From: Coleofasciculus sp937127375
GTDB lineage: Bacteria; Cyanobacteriota; Cyanobacteriia; Cyanobacteriales; Coleofasciculaceae
DNA: 64,000 nt
Direction: 5' to 3' (one strand)
Assembly: GCA_040218875.1 (NCBI GenBank)
Contig: JAVJQP010000058.1
The translations under genes and the position numbers were made by a program. Below, in pieces: positions 44,815 to 54,610 of this stretch; positions within the stretch are counted from its first letter, which is position 1, and each line of letters opens with the position of its first letter. The notes beneath the pieces were generated by a model. That model did no database searches. It was not told the origin of the DNA and was given only the letters and a program-made list of their open reading frames with translations.

Positions 44815-45808
44815 GAAGACCATTCCCGGATAGCGTTCAAGTATTTAATCAGAAGAAGCTTCCACCTTCAGCAGCCGCTAATTCCTGAGACTTGGCTTGA
44901 CCTGAAGCGTTTAAACGTACAACAAGATACTACATTTATGTATACTGCCGTATATATAACTTTATTTAATCGGATCAAGGTTTAATTAAAATTAATTAAA
45001 ATTTAACAAGTTCCCCCTTTGTGCAGATGGCAATGTTCTTGATTTATCTCTGCCTAAAAATTAATGACGCTGAATTCAGCTATCTAGAATACGGAAAAGC
45101 CACTCCTTTGATAAGAAATTTCTATACAGAAGAGTCCTGCCCAATCGAGGCGGATTGATAGATTTTAATCATCCCAAGCCGATTACCTTAGGAGTCTCAA
45201 ACCCTATCTCCGCAGGAGGAAGCGCGATTTTAGCAGAGGGAAAGTCACCGACAACAGCGTTTCCAACCCGGGGAAGCTTGGGAAGACTGTACGGTTGTTC
45301 TTTACCAAAAATTCACGTAGAGTGCCGTCTGTAATCGTTAACTGCTAAACTATCGGTTGCTAGACTATGAGCTTGAGCTCTATACAGTTGCTAAATCCTG
45401 CGATCACCGGATAGCCTGAAAGGCTGAGAAAGCAACAAACCGACTTTAGAGTTCGGTTTGAAACTCTAGCCCTCTTCCGGAGAAAAGCCTGTCAAGTCTG
45501 TATGTTCTATGCACAACCCTTGGCAAAAACCGCCCGACTATCAACCGTGTCTCGTTTATCAAGTATGAAAATATATTCGTCCAGAGACAGCGAGTTATGG
45601 CTTAATAAAGGGTGAATCGAGCGGTGATCGTCAACAACTAGAAATTTATCCAGTCAGATTAGCTTGTCTAAATCAAAAAAGCAGGGTACTCTTGCCTAAG
45701 TATGTTCACTGTCCGTGATCTAAATCACATTTTAGAGTGAGATCCCTCATTGACTGGGAAAACCATTTAGGAACTGTTAAGTGCTCGTCACACACTAGGA
45801 GGTCGTTT
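44815..45808. other. Long non-coding region and probable leader of the M23 peptidase gene
   Basis: 994 bases with no gene on either strand. The part from about 45150 looks structured: TAGAGTT/AACTCTA stem at about 45448-45469, and GC-rich segments CCGGGGAAGCTTGGG and TCACCGGATAGCCTGAAAGG. The sequence resembles no riboswitch class that I can identify; ydaO (c-di-AMP), often found before cell-wall peptidases, was considered and does not fit. Confidence 0.4.
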
Positions 45809-48397
45809 TTGAAACGGACATTTACGCAGAAGGTTAAACAGGTTCCTTCGTGTGCAGCCAACTCCGCCCACTCCTTTGAGGCTTTGTTGAAGCTTTCTGG
45901 GGAGAAGCCGCCAGTCGGCGCAACCATTCCGACCGAAGGCAACCGCAGAGCTAGGACGTCTGCAGCCATGATTGGATTGGCAATTTCCATGGGAGCTTCC
46001 AGCTTGTTGTTACCCCAACAAGGTGATGAAGCCGTAGCCTTGGAACCCATTGCCTCTGAGCCAACGCTGACAACTTTGCCTGTTGGCGTGTCAACGCCTG
46101 CGTCTGTGCCAACAGAAAGCGAACCAGACGTTGCCACTCTCTCGAAACTGCCGCTAGCTACACCAGCTCCAACCCCAGCCCAATCGGCACCTGTCGTACA
46201 ACACAATGTACAGCAAGGGCAAACGCTATGGGAGGTTTCGCAAACCTATAAAGTAGCTCCAGAAGCGATCGCGGCGTCGAATCCTGTCCAACCCAACGCC
46301 AATCTGGCAGTTGGACAGCAGCTAAAAATCCCGACCGTGAACGGTATTGTTCACGAGGCTAAACCGGGAGAAACGGTCGAATCCGTATCCAAATCTTACG
46401 GAGTCGAGCCAAATCAGTTACGGAACTCTACCGGGATATCCGCATCCGGTCAGCTCAAAACGGGTGAATCCGTCACCGTTCCGGGTCAGGTCGATGACCG
46501 GCTCAAGGCGAGACAAGATGTTGCTGTTGATAATTTAAAGCACAAACGGAACCGCTTAAATAACAGTCTGGCGGAGTTGAGGTCTGAGGAGTCCATCAAC
46601 CGAACAGCAACAGCAGCGACGCCATCGGCGTCAGCAACCCGTCTCCCAGCGTCAGCGGCGACGAATTCTAACAGTGCTATTGGTATCCCAGTTCCCACTC
46701 CGGAAATTGCGGCATCACCGACAGTAGACTCAACGGCGGTCAACCAATCTCAATCTCCTGTCGTTATTCCCGTTCCGACACCAGAAATTGCCGCCTCACC
46801 GACGGTGGACTCCCTAGGGGTCAATTCGTACCAGTCACCCGTGGTGATTCCGGTTCCCACTCCAGCCTCCGAAGCCGCCTCAGGTTCCAAATCCAAAGCG
46901 GCTCGCTCATCGGAATCGTCTGTGGTGATTCCGGTTCCCACTCCAGACACAGCCGCGTCTCTGGCGATTGAGGAAAACACACCGAAGCCATCACCGTCAT
47001 CCGTGATGATTCCGGTTCCTACGCCAAGTCCAGAGCATTTGACCTCACCAGAGGTATCGGAAGACCAAACACCGATCACCTTCCCCAATTCAAAGCTGGA
47101 ACCCGTCACAACGCCAGAAATCACTGCTCAACCCCCAACACCGCAGCCCGTGGTGATGGAAACGGTGGTAGCGAATAGAGCGGCGACGAGTACTTACGCG
47201 GTTAAACCTGGAGATACAGTAGACGCGATCGCACGTCGCTATGGTTTATCCCGTTCTGAATTAATTCAAGCGAACGGCTTAAATAATCCCAACCTGATTC
47301 GGGTCAATCAACAACTCACCATTCCCACGCCGCCATCGGCTGAGTCATCTGAGCAACGAGTCACGTTTTTACCAGGGATTCAGGAGCAATCCAACAATTC
47401 GGTGACTCGCTCAGTCCAACCAGAGGTTGAAGCACCCAGAGTCGTTGTTCCCACCACAGCAACATCCGCCTCACCGATTACCCCAACAGTACCCACATCT
47501 CAACCGCCAACCGCTTCATCAACTGTTCTTGCCCAATCCTCCGTTGGTGAAAACGCCCCAACCAATACCCCTATCGCGTTAGAGGCGAAACGGAATCAGC
47601 CCGCTAACGCCGGGGACAACCCCTACGTTGAACGCTTGAGGGCGGATATTCTGAGAATGCGGGCAGAATATCGCCGTCAGCAAACCACGGGTCAAACCAG
47701 TTCACCGAGCGAAGTGGTGGTTCCATCTGTGCCAGTTGCGCCGAGTGTAGCTGAGCAATCAACACCCATTAGGGTCAATCCGGAATTCAATCCGCAGCGG
47801 TATGAACAAGAAACTCAAGCCACTTCAGTTTCCATCGCAGTACCGCCACCTGCGGCAACCCCATCTGAACCGAAGGAGCAGGTTGTAGCCGCCGCCCCAG
47901 CCCCACCAGCAAGTTATAACCCCATGCTGCAAACCCCGGTTGGGACAACGGTTGCACCTCAATTGCCTCCTCTGTCCGCTCCGGATATGTACTTGCCGGA
48001 CAGCCCTGCCCCATTTAATGGCTATATTTGGCCCAGCAAGGGGGTTTTAACCTCTGGCTACGGGATGCGTTGGGGACGTATGCACAAGGGGATTGATATT
48101 GCAGCTCCTATCGGTACACCGATTGTGGCAGCTGCCCCTGGTGTTGTCGTCACCGCTGGTTGGAATTCCGGTGGCTACGGCAAATTGGTGGAAATCAAAC
48201 ATCCGGATGGTAGCTTGACCCTCTATGCTCACAACCATCGAATTTTGGTGCGTCGGGGTCAAGAGGTTGACCAAGGGCAACAAATTTCGGAAATGGGTAG
48301 TACGGGTTACAGTACCGGACCCCATTTGCACTTTGAGGTTCATCCAGGAGGACGCGGAGCCGTTAATCCAATGGCTTTTTTACCCAAGAATCGGTAG
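45809..48397 (+). CDS. LysM-containing M23 metallopeptidase
   Basis: An 862-residue envelope protein acting on peptidoglycan. I choose TTG at 45809, preceded by AGGAGG with a 6-base gap; the upstream ATG at 45737 is not supported by a ribosome site. A hydrophobic segment is at about 50-70. LysM repeats lie at about 130-175 and 180-225, and a third (TYAVKPGDTVDAIARRYGLS) at about 460-505. A linker with repeated IPVPTP units lies between. The C-terminal M23 domain has HKGID and HLHFE as the zinc ligands (about 757 and 835). Related proteins cleave cross-links at division or septa. Confidence 0.92.
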   Translation: MKRTFTQKVKQVPSCAANSAHSFEALLKLSGEKPPVGATIPTEGNRRARTSAAMIGLAISMGASSLLLPQQGDEAVALEPIASEPTLTTLPVGVSTPASVPTESEPDVATLSKLPLATPAPTPAQSAPVVQHNVQQGQTLWEVSQTYKVAPEAIAASNPVQPNANLAVGQQLKIPTVNGIVHEAKPGETVESVSKSYGVEPNQLRNSTGISASGQLKTGESVTVPGQVDDRLKARQDVAVDNLKHKRNRLNNSLAELRSEESINRTATAATPSASATRLPASAATNSNSAIGIPVPTPEIAASPTVDSTAVNQSQSPVVIPVPTPEIAASPTVDSLGVNSYQSPVVIPVPTPASEAASGSKSKAARSSESSVVIPVPTPDTAASLAIEENTPKPSPSSVMIPVPTPSPEHLTSPEVSEDQTPITFPNSKLEPVTTPEITAQPPTPQPVVMETVVANRAATSTYAVKPGDTVDAIARRYGLSRSELIQANGLNNPNLIRVNQQLTIPTPPSAESSEQRVTFLPGIQEQSNNSVTRSVQPEVEAPRVVVPTTATSASPITPTVPTSQPPTASSTVLAQSSVGENAPTNTPIALEAKRNQPANAGDNPYVERLRADILRMRAEYRRQQTTGQTSSPSEVVVPSVPVAPSVAEQSTPIRVNPEFNPQRYEQETQATSVSIAVPPPAATPSEPKEQVVAAAPAPPASYNPMLQTPVGTTVAPQLPPLSAPDMYLPDSPAPFNGYIWPSKGVLTSGYGMRWGRMHKGIDIAAPIGTPIVAAAPGVVVTAGWNSGGYGKLVEIKHPDGSLTLYAHNHRILVRRGQEVDQGQQISEMGSTGYSTGPHLHFEVHPGGRGAVNPMAFLPKNR

Positions 48398-48700
48398 TTG
48401 GTTCTCCCAGCGACAGAAGTGTGTAGAGGCGTTGCCTGCAACGTTTCTTCTGGCGGGACACAGTTCAAATGGTGTAGTTAGAGTAGGTTGGGTTGAGCGA
48501 AGTCGAAACCCAACCGAATCTAGACCTAAAGCCCTGACTACGAACCAAGTCTTTCGGGATTGGCGAAACCCTTGATATACCGTAGGGTGGGCACTGCCCA
48601 CCACCCTTAAGCCAGTGGCATTCATCTGGAATAGATGTTGGAAAATGTGCTTGTGTTCACGTAAGCTTTATGCTAAATTAAGGAGGCTGTGAAAAAAAAC
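48398..48700. repeat. Intergenic region with several palindromes
   Basis: GGTTGGGTT ... AACCCAACC at 48486-48515 flanks a 12-base loop. The fourth GGTGGGCACTGCCCACC copy lies at 48586-48602 with flanks shared with 16580. A GTAGAGGCGTTGCCTGCAACG repeat lies near 48423. No gene. Confidence 0.75.
48586..48602. repeat. GGTGGGCACTGCCCACC palindrome
   Basis: Fourth copy of the element; flanks CTTGATATACCGTAG and ACCCTTAAG align with the copy at 16580. Confidence 0.8.
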
Positions 48701-48773
48701 GGCTCAGTAGCTCAGTGGTTAGAGCAGGGGACTCATAAGCCCAAGGTCGTTGGTTCAAATCCGACCTGAGCCA
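48701..48773 (+). tRNA. tRNA with CAU anticodon (Met, possibly Ile2)
   Basis: A 73-base cloverleaf: acceptor GGCTCAG/CTGAGCC with discriminator A, D arm AGCTCAGTGGTTAGAGC, anticodon loop CTCATAA with CAT at 48734-48736, and T arm with GGTTCAAATCC. CCA is not encoded in full. The body could be elongator tRNA-Met or tRNA-Ile with lysidine at the wobble position; the acceptor start GGC and loop alone do not settle this. Confidence 0.93.
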
Positions 48774-49153
48774 TTTGTTAGAAACTTTATAGAGTAAGCT
48801 TTTCGGGGGAATAGCCTTAGTTACGGTGGGGCTGTTCTACCGAATTTTTATGAATTTGACTATTGACTTTGACTATGAATCGACTCTGATTAAAGCTTAG
48901 GTGTTCATAGCCGTAGTTACAGTATTTTATCGATTTGACTATTGGGTTTGAGTTAAATGACTGAAAGTCCTATCCTAAAAGATTTTCAGCCATCGATTAT
49001 CTATTACCTTCAACGCATTGAATGCTGAGAGGTCTGTCTTTTTTTTGTCATTAGGTAGACTCAGTAAACCCTACTAAGTCCATGCAATCAAGACTCTGAG
49101 CAGGATATAGCCTACTCAGGGTATTCTTATAGGGTGTCTAAGTCCTTATTCAA
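48774..49153. other. Intergenic region after the tRNA
   Basis: 380 AT-rich bases. Two imperfect direct repeats, ATAGCC(T/G)TAGTTAC with a following TTTGACTATTG, lie at about 48811-48865 and 48909-48945. No attachment-site core repeat of the tRNA end was found. Confidence 0.4.
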
Positions 49154-49327
49154 ATGCCTATTGACCGCGAGAAAAACAAGCAACTCAAAGTGACGATACC
49201 GAATGACCTCCACAGAAAGCTGAAAATTATATCGACAAAAATAGGTATTCCAATGGCTCAGATGCTATTGCAGTCAGCAGTAGAAAAGTATAGAGAGGAG
49301 TTGAAGGAACTTGAGCAAGAAGAATAA
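49154..49327 (+). CDS. Small ribbon-helix-helix-like protein (57 aa)
   Basis: ATG at 49154 gives a 57-residue protein. LKVTIPNDLHRKLKIISTK followed by GIPMAQMLLQSAVEKYREEL matches the strand-helix-helix pattern of CopG/Arc proteins. The C-terminus is a charged helix. It would dimerise and bind DNA as a repressor or antitoxin, but no toxin gene is adjacent. It lies between the tRNA and the porin gene. Confidence 0.65.
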   Translation: MPIDREKNKQLKVTIPNDLHRKLKIISTKIGIPMAQMLLQSAVEKYREELKELEQEE

Positions 49328-49635
49328 AGCAATTAGCTCCTAAATTGCTGATAATTTAGCAAAATAACTCCTATAGCTTTATTGGTTATAGGATTTTTAA
49401 AACCTCTCAACCTGCACTGATGGAGCTTGATTTGCAGTAAACGGATGTATTTGATTCAAATTTTGCATATAAACAGGACACTTTGCATCAATTAATACAA
49501 AAAAAGCAGATAGCGTCGATAAGGTTAACCTGAGATTAACCCAGACAGGATAAAATCTCTGGAACAAAAAATTCCAGGGACGGTTATTCGGTTGGCTAAT
49601 CTCACAAAAAACTCTATTTGGTGTGAGAGACGAAC
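49328..49635. other. Leader of the porin gene
   Basis: 308 AT-rich bases. An AATCTCTGGAAC ... ATTCCAGGGA-like dyad near 49552-49580 may form a hairpin in the leader. No gene or clear promoter was assigned. Confidence 0.35.
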
Positions 49636-51420
49636 GTGAATCAAGCTAAAGTTTTTAGGATTGCCTTACTTAATGTTCCGACAATTTTAGGGATAATAAT
49701 TGGGCTGTCTACCGCCGCGATCGCAGGTGAACCAACCCCATCAACTCAAGGTATCACCGATCAGAATACCCAACAGCCGAGTTCAATTGCCCAAACGCCC
49801 CTGAATCTGGAGATTTCAGTTCCAGATGCGGCGATGGAGACAGAAGAGACATTAAACCCATCCGCGACACCGGAAACCCCTGTACCGTCGTTAGAATTGG
49901 ACTCCATGGAAAATCAAGGGATGGGACAAGTAACCAACGTTTCCCAACTGCGAGATGTTTCTCCCGGAGACTGGGCGTATGAAGCCTTGCGATCGCTAGT
50001 TGAACGGTATGGTTGTATTGCGGGATATCCGGATGGCACATTTCGCGGTAATCGGGCGATGACGCGCTATGAATTTGCGGCGGGATTAAATGCTTGTTTA
50101 CAGCAAATTGAACGTTTAATCGGCAATGTTCCCGATAATGGGGGTGACTTGCCCACGCTACGGCGTTTAATTGAAGAATTTGAAGCAGAACTTGCCACCT
50201 TAGGAGCGCGGGTTGATAATTTAGAAGGTCGAGTGGCGTTTTTGGAAGACCATCAATTCTCCACAACCACAAAACTATCCGGGGAAGTTATCTTTGGCTT
50301 GGCGGATGCGTTTGGGGATGACGTTGGTGACGACGTAAATACCGTTTTTCATGATCGCGTGCGCCTCAACTTCCTAACGAGCTTCACCGGGAAGGATATG
50401 CTGCAAACTCGTCTGCAAGCGGGCAATCCAACCCCATTACTGGCAAGAAGCGGTGTAACGTATGACGATGGATCAAGTGGTAGTCAAGAAGGACGCTTTA
50501 CCTACGATGGTCCGGCTGGCAATGATGTTGTTATCGACATCCTGCGCTACCGCTTTCCCTTGGGAGACAAAGCCACCGTACAAATCGTGGCAAATAATGG
50601 CTTACACCACTATTACTCAGATACGGTGAACCCTTACTTAGAAGGTGCCGCCGGGGGTTCTAATGCCATTTCCCGCTTCGCTGAACGGAACCCTATTTAT
50701 CGGATTGGACCCTTTGGTGCAGGGGCTGCGATCGCGCTAAAGCCGAGTGATAATCTCAGAGTAGATTTGGGCTACATTTCCAATACTGCCAGTAATCCTG
50801 GAGAAGATAATGGGTTATTCAACGGGAATTATTCCGGAATTGCCCAAATTGTTTATGGCAGTCGGTTTAAGATTGGATTAACCTACGTCCACGCTTACGA
50901 TGATGGTGGAGATAGCGCTAGACGCTTTCTGTTAGGTGGAACAGGTACAGCCTTTGCTAATCTCAATCCGGCTCAATTGGCAAATGTAACCAATTTGTCA
51001 GCCGATACTCTCAGCACTCCTGTTGTCAGTAACTCCTATGGACTAGAAACCTCACTCAGATTCAGTCCTAAATTCTTAGTGAATGGTTGGGTGGGTAAAA
51101 CCGACGCCCGTTTAATTGGATTAGGTGATGCAGATATTTGGAATTTTGCCTTAGGCTTAGTGTTTCCTGACTTAGGAAAAGAAGGAAACTTAGGCGCTAT
51201 TGTTGCGGGTGCAGAACCAACGTTGAGAGGATTAGATGTTCCTGGTGGAACCAACGACTTTAATCGAGATTTCGCGTATCACATAGAAGGGTTCTACAAA
51301 TATCAAGTGAGCGATAATCTCTCAATTACACCGGGTATCATTTGGTTAACCGCTCCCAACCAAAATTCCGATAACAGCGATGCGGTTATTGGTACGGTGA
51401 GAACTACCTTCACTTTTTAA
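49636..51420 (+). CDS. SLH-domain outer-membrane porin (cyanobacterial OprB/iron-uptake type)
   Basis: A 594-residue outer-membrane porin. GTG start, signal peptide (about 1-30, ending TAAIAG), then a Ser/Thr/Pro linker. One SLH domain (about 97-160, VSQLRDVSPGDWAYEALRSL then GIAGYPDGTFRG-like) anchors it to peptidoglycan. A short coiled coil (about 170-205) leads to the beta barrel (about 210-594), ending in the terminal Phe (TFTF). This architecture is typical of the abundant cyanobacterial porins that let inorganic ions pass. Confidence 0.93.
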   Translation: MNQAKVFRIALLNVPTILGIIIGLSTAAIAGEPTPSTQGITDQNTQQPSSIAQTPLNLEISVPDAAMETEETLNPSATPETPVPSLELDSMENQGMGQVTNVSQLRDVSPGDWAYEALRSLVERYGCIAGYPDGTFRGNRAMTRYEFAAGLNACLQQIERLIGNVPDNGGDLPTLRRLIEEFEAELATLGARVDNLEGRVAFLEDHQFSTTTKLSGEVIFGLADAFGDDVGDDVNTVFHDRVRLNFLTSFTGKDMLQTRLQAGNPTPLLARSGVTYDDGSSGSQEGRFTYDGPAGNDVVIDILRYRFPLGDKATVQIVANNGLHHYYSDTVNPYLEGAAGGSNAISRFAERNPIYRIGPFGAGAAIALKPSDNLRVDLGYISNTASNPGEDNGLFNGNYSGIAQIVYGSRFKIGLTYVHAYDDGGDSARRFLLGGTGTAFANLNPAQLANVTNLSADTLSTPVVSNSYGLETSLRFSPKFLVNGWVGKTDARLIGLGDADIWNFALGLVFPDLGKEGNLGAIVAGAEPTLRGLDVPGGTNDFNRDFAYHIEGFYKYQVSDNLSITPGIIWLTAPNQNSDNSDAVIGTVRTTFTF

Positions 51421-51431
51421 CCGTTGCTGGC

Positions 51432-51464
51432 AGATACCCGATTTCTTAAAGAAGTCGGGTATCT
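51432..51464. terminator. AGATACCCGATTTCTT hairpin
   Basis: AGATACCCGATTTCTT pairs with AAGAAGTCGGGTATCT with one G-T mismatch, a 16-bp stem right after the porin stop. Same family as 9238-9262 and 61446-61478. Confidence 0.7.
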
Positions 51465-51559
51465 AATACCAAATCCGCTTAAGTAACTCCCTTTATCACT
51501 TGTGGAGTTTTTCCATGGGCATCAAACTCTTAGACAAATGACAAAGGACAAATGACGAA

Positions 51560-52480
51560 TTACTTCTTCGCTGTACTCGCCGACGGTAGCGAATGACCCG
51601 CATTCGGATCAAAGGAAGGAAATGGTGCAGTTCCACCTAAATACGTGGGTAAAATCCCATCCCATTTCTTAATCATTTCCTCTTGCAATTCCAACTCTCG
51701 CAAACGAATCGTTAACGGTGAAACGGTTGAAGCTTTAATCCGAGAAGCTTCAGCTTCTCCCCTTGCTTCAGCAATTTTCCGCTTAGATTCGGCTTCGGCG
51801 ACTTCAAGCTGTGCTTTAGCAGCTACGGCTTGCTGTTCAGCTTGGAAACGAGCGGTTATTTGGGCTTCAATGGACTCGTCAAATCGAGGCTTACTGACAA
51901 ACCCGACGGAATCAAACGTAACGCCAACAGCACCAAATTTATTGTTCAAGCAAGTTTGGACATCTTTGAGTAATTGTGCCTGCTTGTTTCCCACAATTTC
52001 TTCAGGTTTCAAGCCAGTAGCTGACTGGTTAAAGCAATTACGGGTTTCGCTGCGAACTAAAGTGGCTTTAAACTGTTCCGGATCTTTCAGATACTTCCCG
52101 TAAAAGTCTTTAATTTTCTGGGTGTTGAAAAAATACGACAGGGAGACATCCGCATTAACCGTTGTACCACCGACACCAAAGCTGATGCTTTCATCAACTG
52201 GAGAGCCTTCTTCCGTTGAAGCCGTTAAGATATAATACTGAACGTGGTCTGGAAAAACGACGATTTCTTCAGTGTAGCCATTATACCAAACCTTTCCTGT
52301 ACTAATCGTTGCATTTTGGACGCCACGATTTTCACCATAAAGCTCAACTTTTAGTCCGACATAGCCAGCAGGTATCCGCTTAACACTGCTTCCAGGAACC
52401 GTACCACAACCCGATGCAATAATTGCTAAAGCAGCCGTTATTCCAGTAAGTTTAAAGAAACGACGAGGTATATTTTTCAT
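51560..52480 (-). CDS. SPFH/band-7 lipoprotein
   Basis: A 306-residue protein using the ATG at 52478-52480. This start gives a lipoprotein signal (basic MKNIPRR, hydrophobic run, lipobox IASGC) that a longer frame to 52555 would bury. The SPFH domain covers about 35-230 (VPAGYVGLKVE-like start, VSLSYFFNTQKIKDFY, SVDFGFV-type end). A coiled-coil region (about 235-270, AKAQLEVAEAESKRKIAEAR) mediates oligomers. Band-7 proteins form membrane rings or scaffolds; the specific role is unknown. Confidence 0.85.
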   Translation of the reverse strand: MKNIPRRFFKLTGITAALAIIASGCGTVPGSSVKRIPAGYVGLKVELYGENRGVQNATISTGKVWYNGYTEEIVVFPDHVQYYILTASTEEGSPVDESISFGVGGTTVNADVSLSYFFNTQKIKDFYGKYLKDPEQFKATLVRSETRNCFNQSATGLKPEEIVGNKQAQLLKDVQTCLNNKFGAVGVTFDSVGFVSKPRFDESIEAQITARFQAEQQAVAAKAQLEVAEAESKRKIAEARGEAEASRIKASTVSPLTIRLRELELQEEMIKKWDGILPTYLGGTAPFPSFDPNAGHSLPSASTAKK

Positions 52481-52632
52481 GGTCTTTAAGGGGTGAATAA
52501 ACCTGTCTAAAGTGCAAATTAAATTATGCACAATTTTTGGGAAATTACAGGACAAAATTTTGGTTAAATCATGCCATTCAATGTGGCTCTACATATCGTA
52601 AAACTGATGACGAGATAAAAGTGATAATTTCT

Positions 52633-52908
52633 TCAGTTGACATCCAAAAGTTCAACCAAGGAAACATCACAATTGGGGAAAGCTTCTTTTATCTGCTTGT
52701 GTCGAACTTGAGCATTATGAAGTCTTGCGGCGACATGACTGACAGAAACTCCCGGTACAACGAGTAATCCGACGACGTAATAACTGACGCCTAACCAAAC
52801 TTTTTGGTCACTGGGAGAACTAACTAGATTTGCGGCATTACCTAAAATCCAAAAACAGAAGATAAGTTCGAGTGTGCCTATTGCTATCCACTTTGTTAGG
52901 GTTTTCAT
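52633..52908 (-). CDS. Small membrane protein of unknown function
   Basis: A 91-residue protein with two hydrophobic segments (about 5-27, KWIAIGTLELIFCFWILGNA, and 38-58, LGVSYYVVGLLVVPGVSVSH) and a polar C-terminus. It lies 152 bases upstream of the band-7 gene on the same strand and could be co-transcribed. No family is recognised. Confidence 0.5.
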   Translation of the reverse strand: MKTLTKWIAIGTLELIFCFWILGNAANLVSSPSDQKVWLGVSYYVVGLLVVPGVSVSHVAARLHNAQVRHKQIKEAFPNCDVSLVELLDVN

Positions 52909-53403
52909 GAGTTTTGAGGGAGATAATCCATTCTGGTATTAGCCTAAATTAACAGCGGTTATGCTGTCCTATTGAACAACCAGAAACAATGTTTAATTTA
53001 ATTCTTATCTCAATTATCTATACTCATTCATACACAACAAATAGATGTGTATGAACACTCACAAGTCGGTGTTGCGTCCACAGGCGTGTATCGCTAAGTA
53101 GGTGGACATAATTAACGTGAACGGTGAAGAACTCGCTTCGTGAGAAGCAAGCTACGTCATTCGTCATAGTCGCTACCCTTGAGAAGCAAGCTACGTTTAT
53201 GTAAGGGTTTGAGGCTTGTTTACAAAACTATTACAGTGCTGTTTTCTTTTGTCCGACTACTTATATTCCCCATGCTTCACTTCAAATGTAACAGGATGGA
53301 TGTTAAGGAATAGGCAACAGGCAATTCTAAAAAGAGTAGGGGTACGACATGTCGTACCCCTAGAGATGGTGGTTCAATAGTAAAGCAAGCGTAACGGAAG
53401 TCG
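52909..53403. repeat. Intergenic region with TAGGGGTACGACATG palindrome
   Basis: A perfect 26-base palindrome at 53337-53362 (TAGGGGTACGACA and its complement) lies after the Cys-repeat lipoprotein gene, which ends at 53420. GAGAAGCAAGCTACGT direct repeats lie at about 53139 and 53181. No gene. Confidence 0.7.
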
Positions 53404-53419
53404 TCAATCTAAATGCTGA

Positions 53420-53716
53420 TTAATTCGTCTTACCCGCGCAGGGATTTTCTTTCGCGGCACAAGGATTCGCTTTACCTGCACAAGGATTCTCTTTCGCGGC
53501 ACAAGGATTCGCTTTACCCGCGCAGGGGTTTTCTTTCGCCGCACAAGGATTAGCCTTACCCGCACAAGGGTTCTCTTTACCCGCACAGGGATTCGCTTGA
53601 GTTTCAGTCCCGCCTTCAGGACCAGGTTTAGCAGCACAGGGATTACCACAGCCCGTTGCTAGCCCCAGACCTAGAATAGAGGCAATGGTGAGTGTCGCAA
53701 TGTAGTTAACTTTCAT
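53420..53716 (-). CDS. Cys-rich repeat lipoprotein (NPCA-K repeats)
   Basis: A 98-residue protein from ATG 53714-53716, which gives a normal lipoprotein signal (ATLTIASILGLGLATGC). The mature part is nine units of NPCA(A/G)K-(E/A), each with one Cys, after a short PGPEGGTETQ spacer. The DNA repeat unit is 21 bases, so the repeat is a tandem DNA expansion in frame. The ten Cys suggest metal or redox binding at the outer membrane or in the periplasm, but function is unknown. A different-frame overlap (53404-53649) is its shadow. Confidence 0.75.
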   Translation of the reverse strand: MKVNYIATLTIASILGLGLATGCGNPCAAKPGPEGGTETQANPCAGKENPCAGKANPCAAKENPCAGKANPCAAKENPCAGKANPCAAKENPCAGKTN

Positions 53717-53998
53717 TCTCTTCTGGCTTCTATGATACAAGGATTGGTACGTCATCGCCCGGAAGTCTGCCGGGGCTTAGGCAATACTTAACCCTAAGAA
53801 ACTTAAATTATCCTTAAAAACAGCTTGGGATTCGCTGAGACTGTGCTCAAAGATTGCTGGTTGGATGAGGGAGGTTCAGGATAAACCGAGATTTTCTCAG
53901 GAAAAACTCAGATTCTCCCTAAATTAATTTGTCAAAATTGACGGTATGGCGAAACCTGATAAAAAATTGCCCCTGATTATACTCTAGTTATAAAATAA

Positions 53999-54610
53999 AT
54001 GATGGAAAGTAGTGATTGGTTAGTAACAGAGAATGGAGACTGTCTAGCCTGTAATCTCCAAGAGAGTGAAACATCTACAGGCTATTATCGACTTTATCGA
54101 TTTCTCACCGATGTAGAAGATATTCTCGAATCCACCAAAGATGATCGCCAACGCCTAGAAAAAATTCGCCCGTTAGTCCGCCGTTTACTGACGAGTTCCT
54201 ACTGGTTACAGGGGGAATATCGCGAACCTAATCCCGATACAGGGTGGTCTGTCTTGATGCTGTATGATGAACCAGAGTTCTCCTTAACCGTGCAGACGGT
54301 GGTTTGGTTACCCGGACGAGTCTCTCCGATTCACAATCATGCGGCGTGGGGAGTGGTAGCGTTAATTAGTGGTGAAGAAAAAAATACATTTTGGCGACGG
54401 ACTATGGATTCAGAATTTCCCGATCGCATCGAAAAGGTAGGTGAACAGATTCTGGTTCCTGGCGATATTATCAGCTTTATGCCTGATGCGATTCACCATG
54501 TAGAAGTGATGGGAGAGGAACCGACGATTACATTTAATCTTTATGGAAAAACGGAGTATCAGCAACGATTTGAGTTTGATCCGATTACTCACACCGCTAA
54601 AAACTTTTAA
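53999..54610 (+). CDS. Cupin protein of the cysteine-dioxygenase family
   Basis: A 203-residue cupin. SPIHNHAAWGVVALISGEEK (about 105-124) provides the two metal-binding His of cupin motif 1. PDAIHHVEVMGEEPTITFNL (about 160-180) provides the third His. The helical N-terminus (DDRQRLEKIRPLVRRLL) matches bacterial cysteine dioxygenase-like enzymes such as the 3-mercaptopropionate type. It probably oxidises a small thiol with a non-haem iron. Two adjacent ATG codons (53999 and 54002) are possible starts. Confidence 0.8.
   Translation: MMESSDWLVTENGDCLACNLQESETSTGYYRLYRFLTDVEDILESTKDDRQRLEKIRPLVRRLLTSSYWLQGEYREPNPDTGWSVLMLYDEPEFSLTVQTVVWLPGRVSPIHNHAAWGVVALISGEEKNTFWRRTMDSEFPDRIEKVGEQILVPGDIISFMPDAIHHVEVMGEEPTITFNLYGKTEYQQRFEFDPITHTAKNF

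Noticed and set aside
45150..45620. ydaO (c-di-AMP) or other riboswitch before the M23 peptidase gene
   Set aside because: The conserved motifs of that class could not be placed on the sequence; only generic stems were found.
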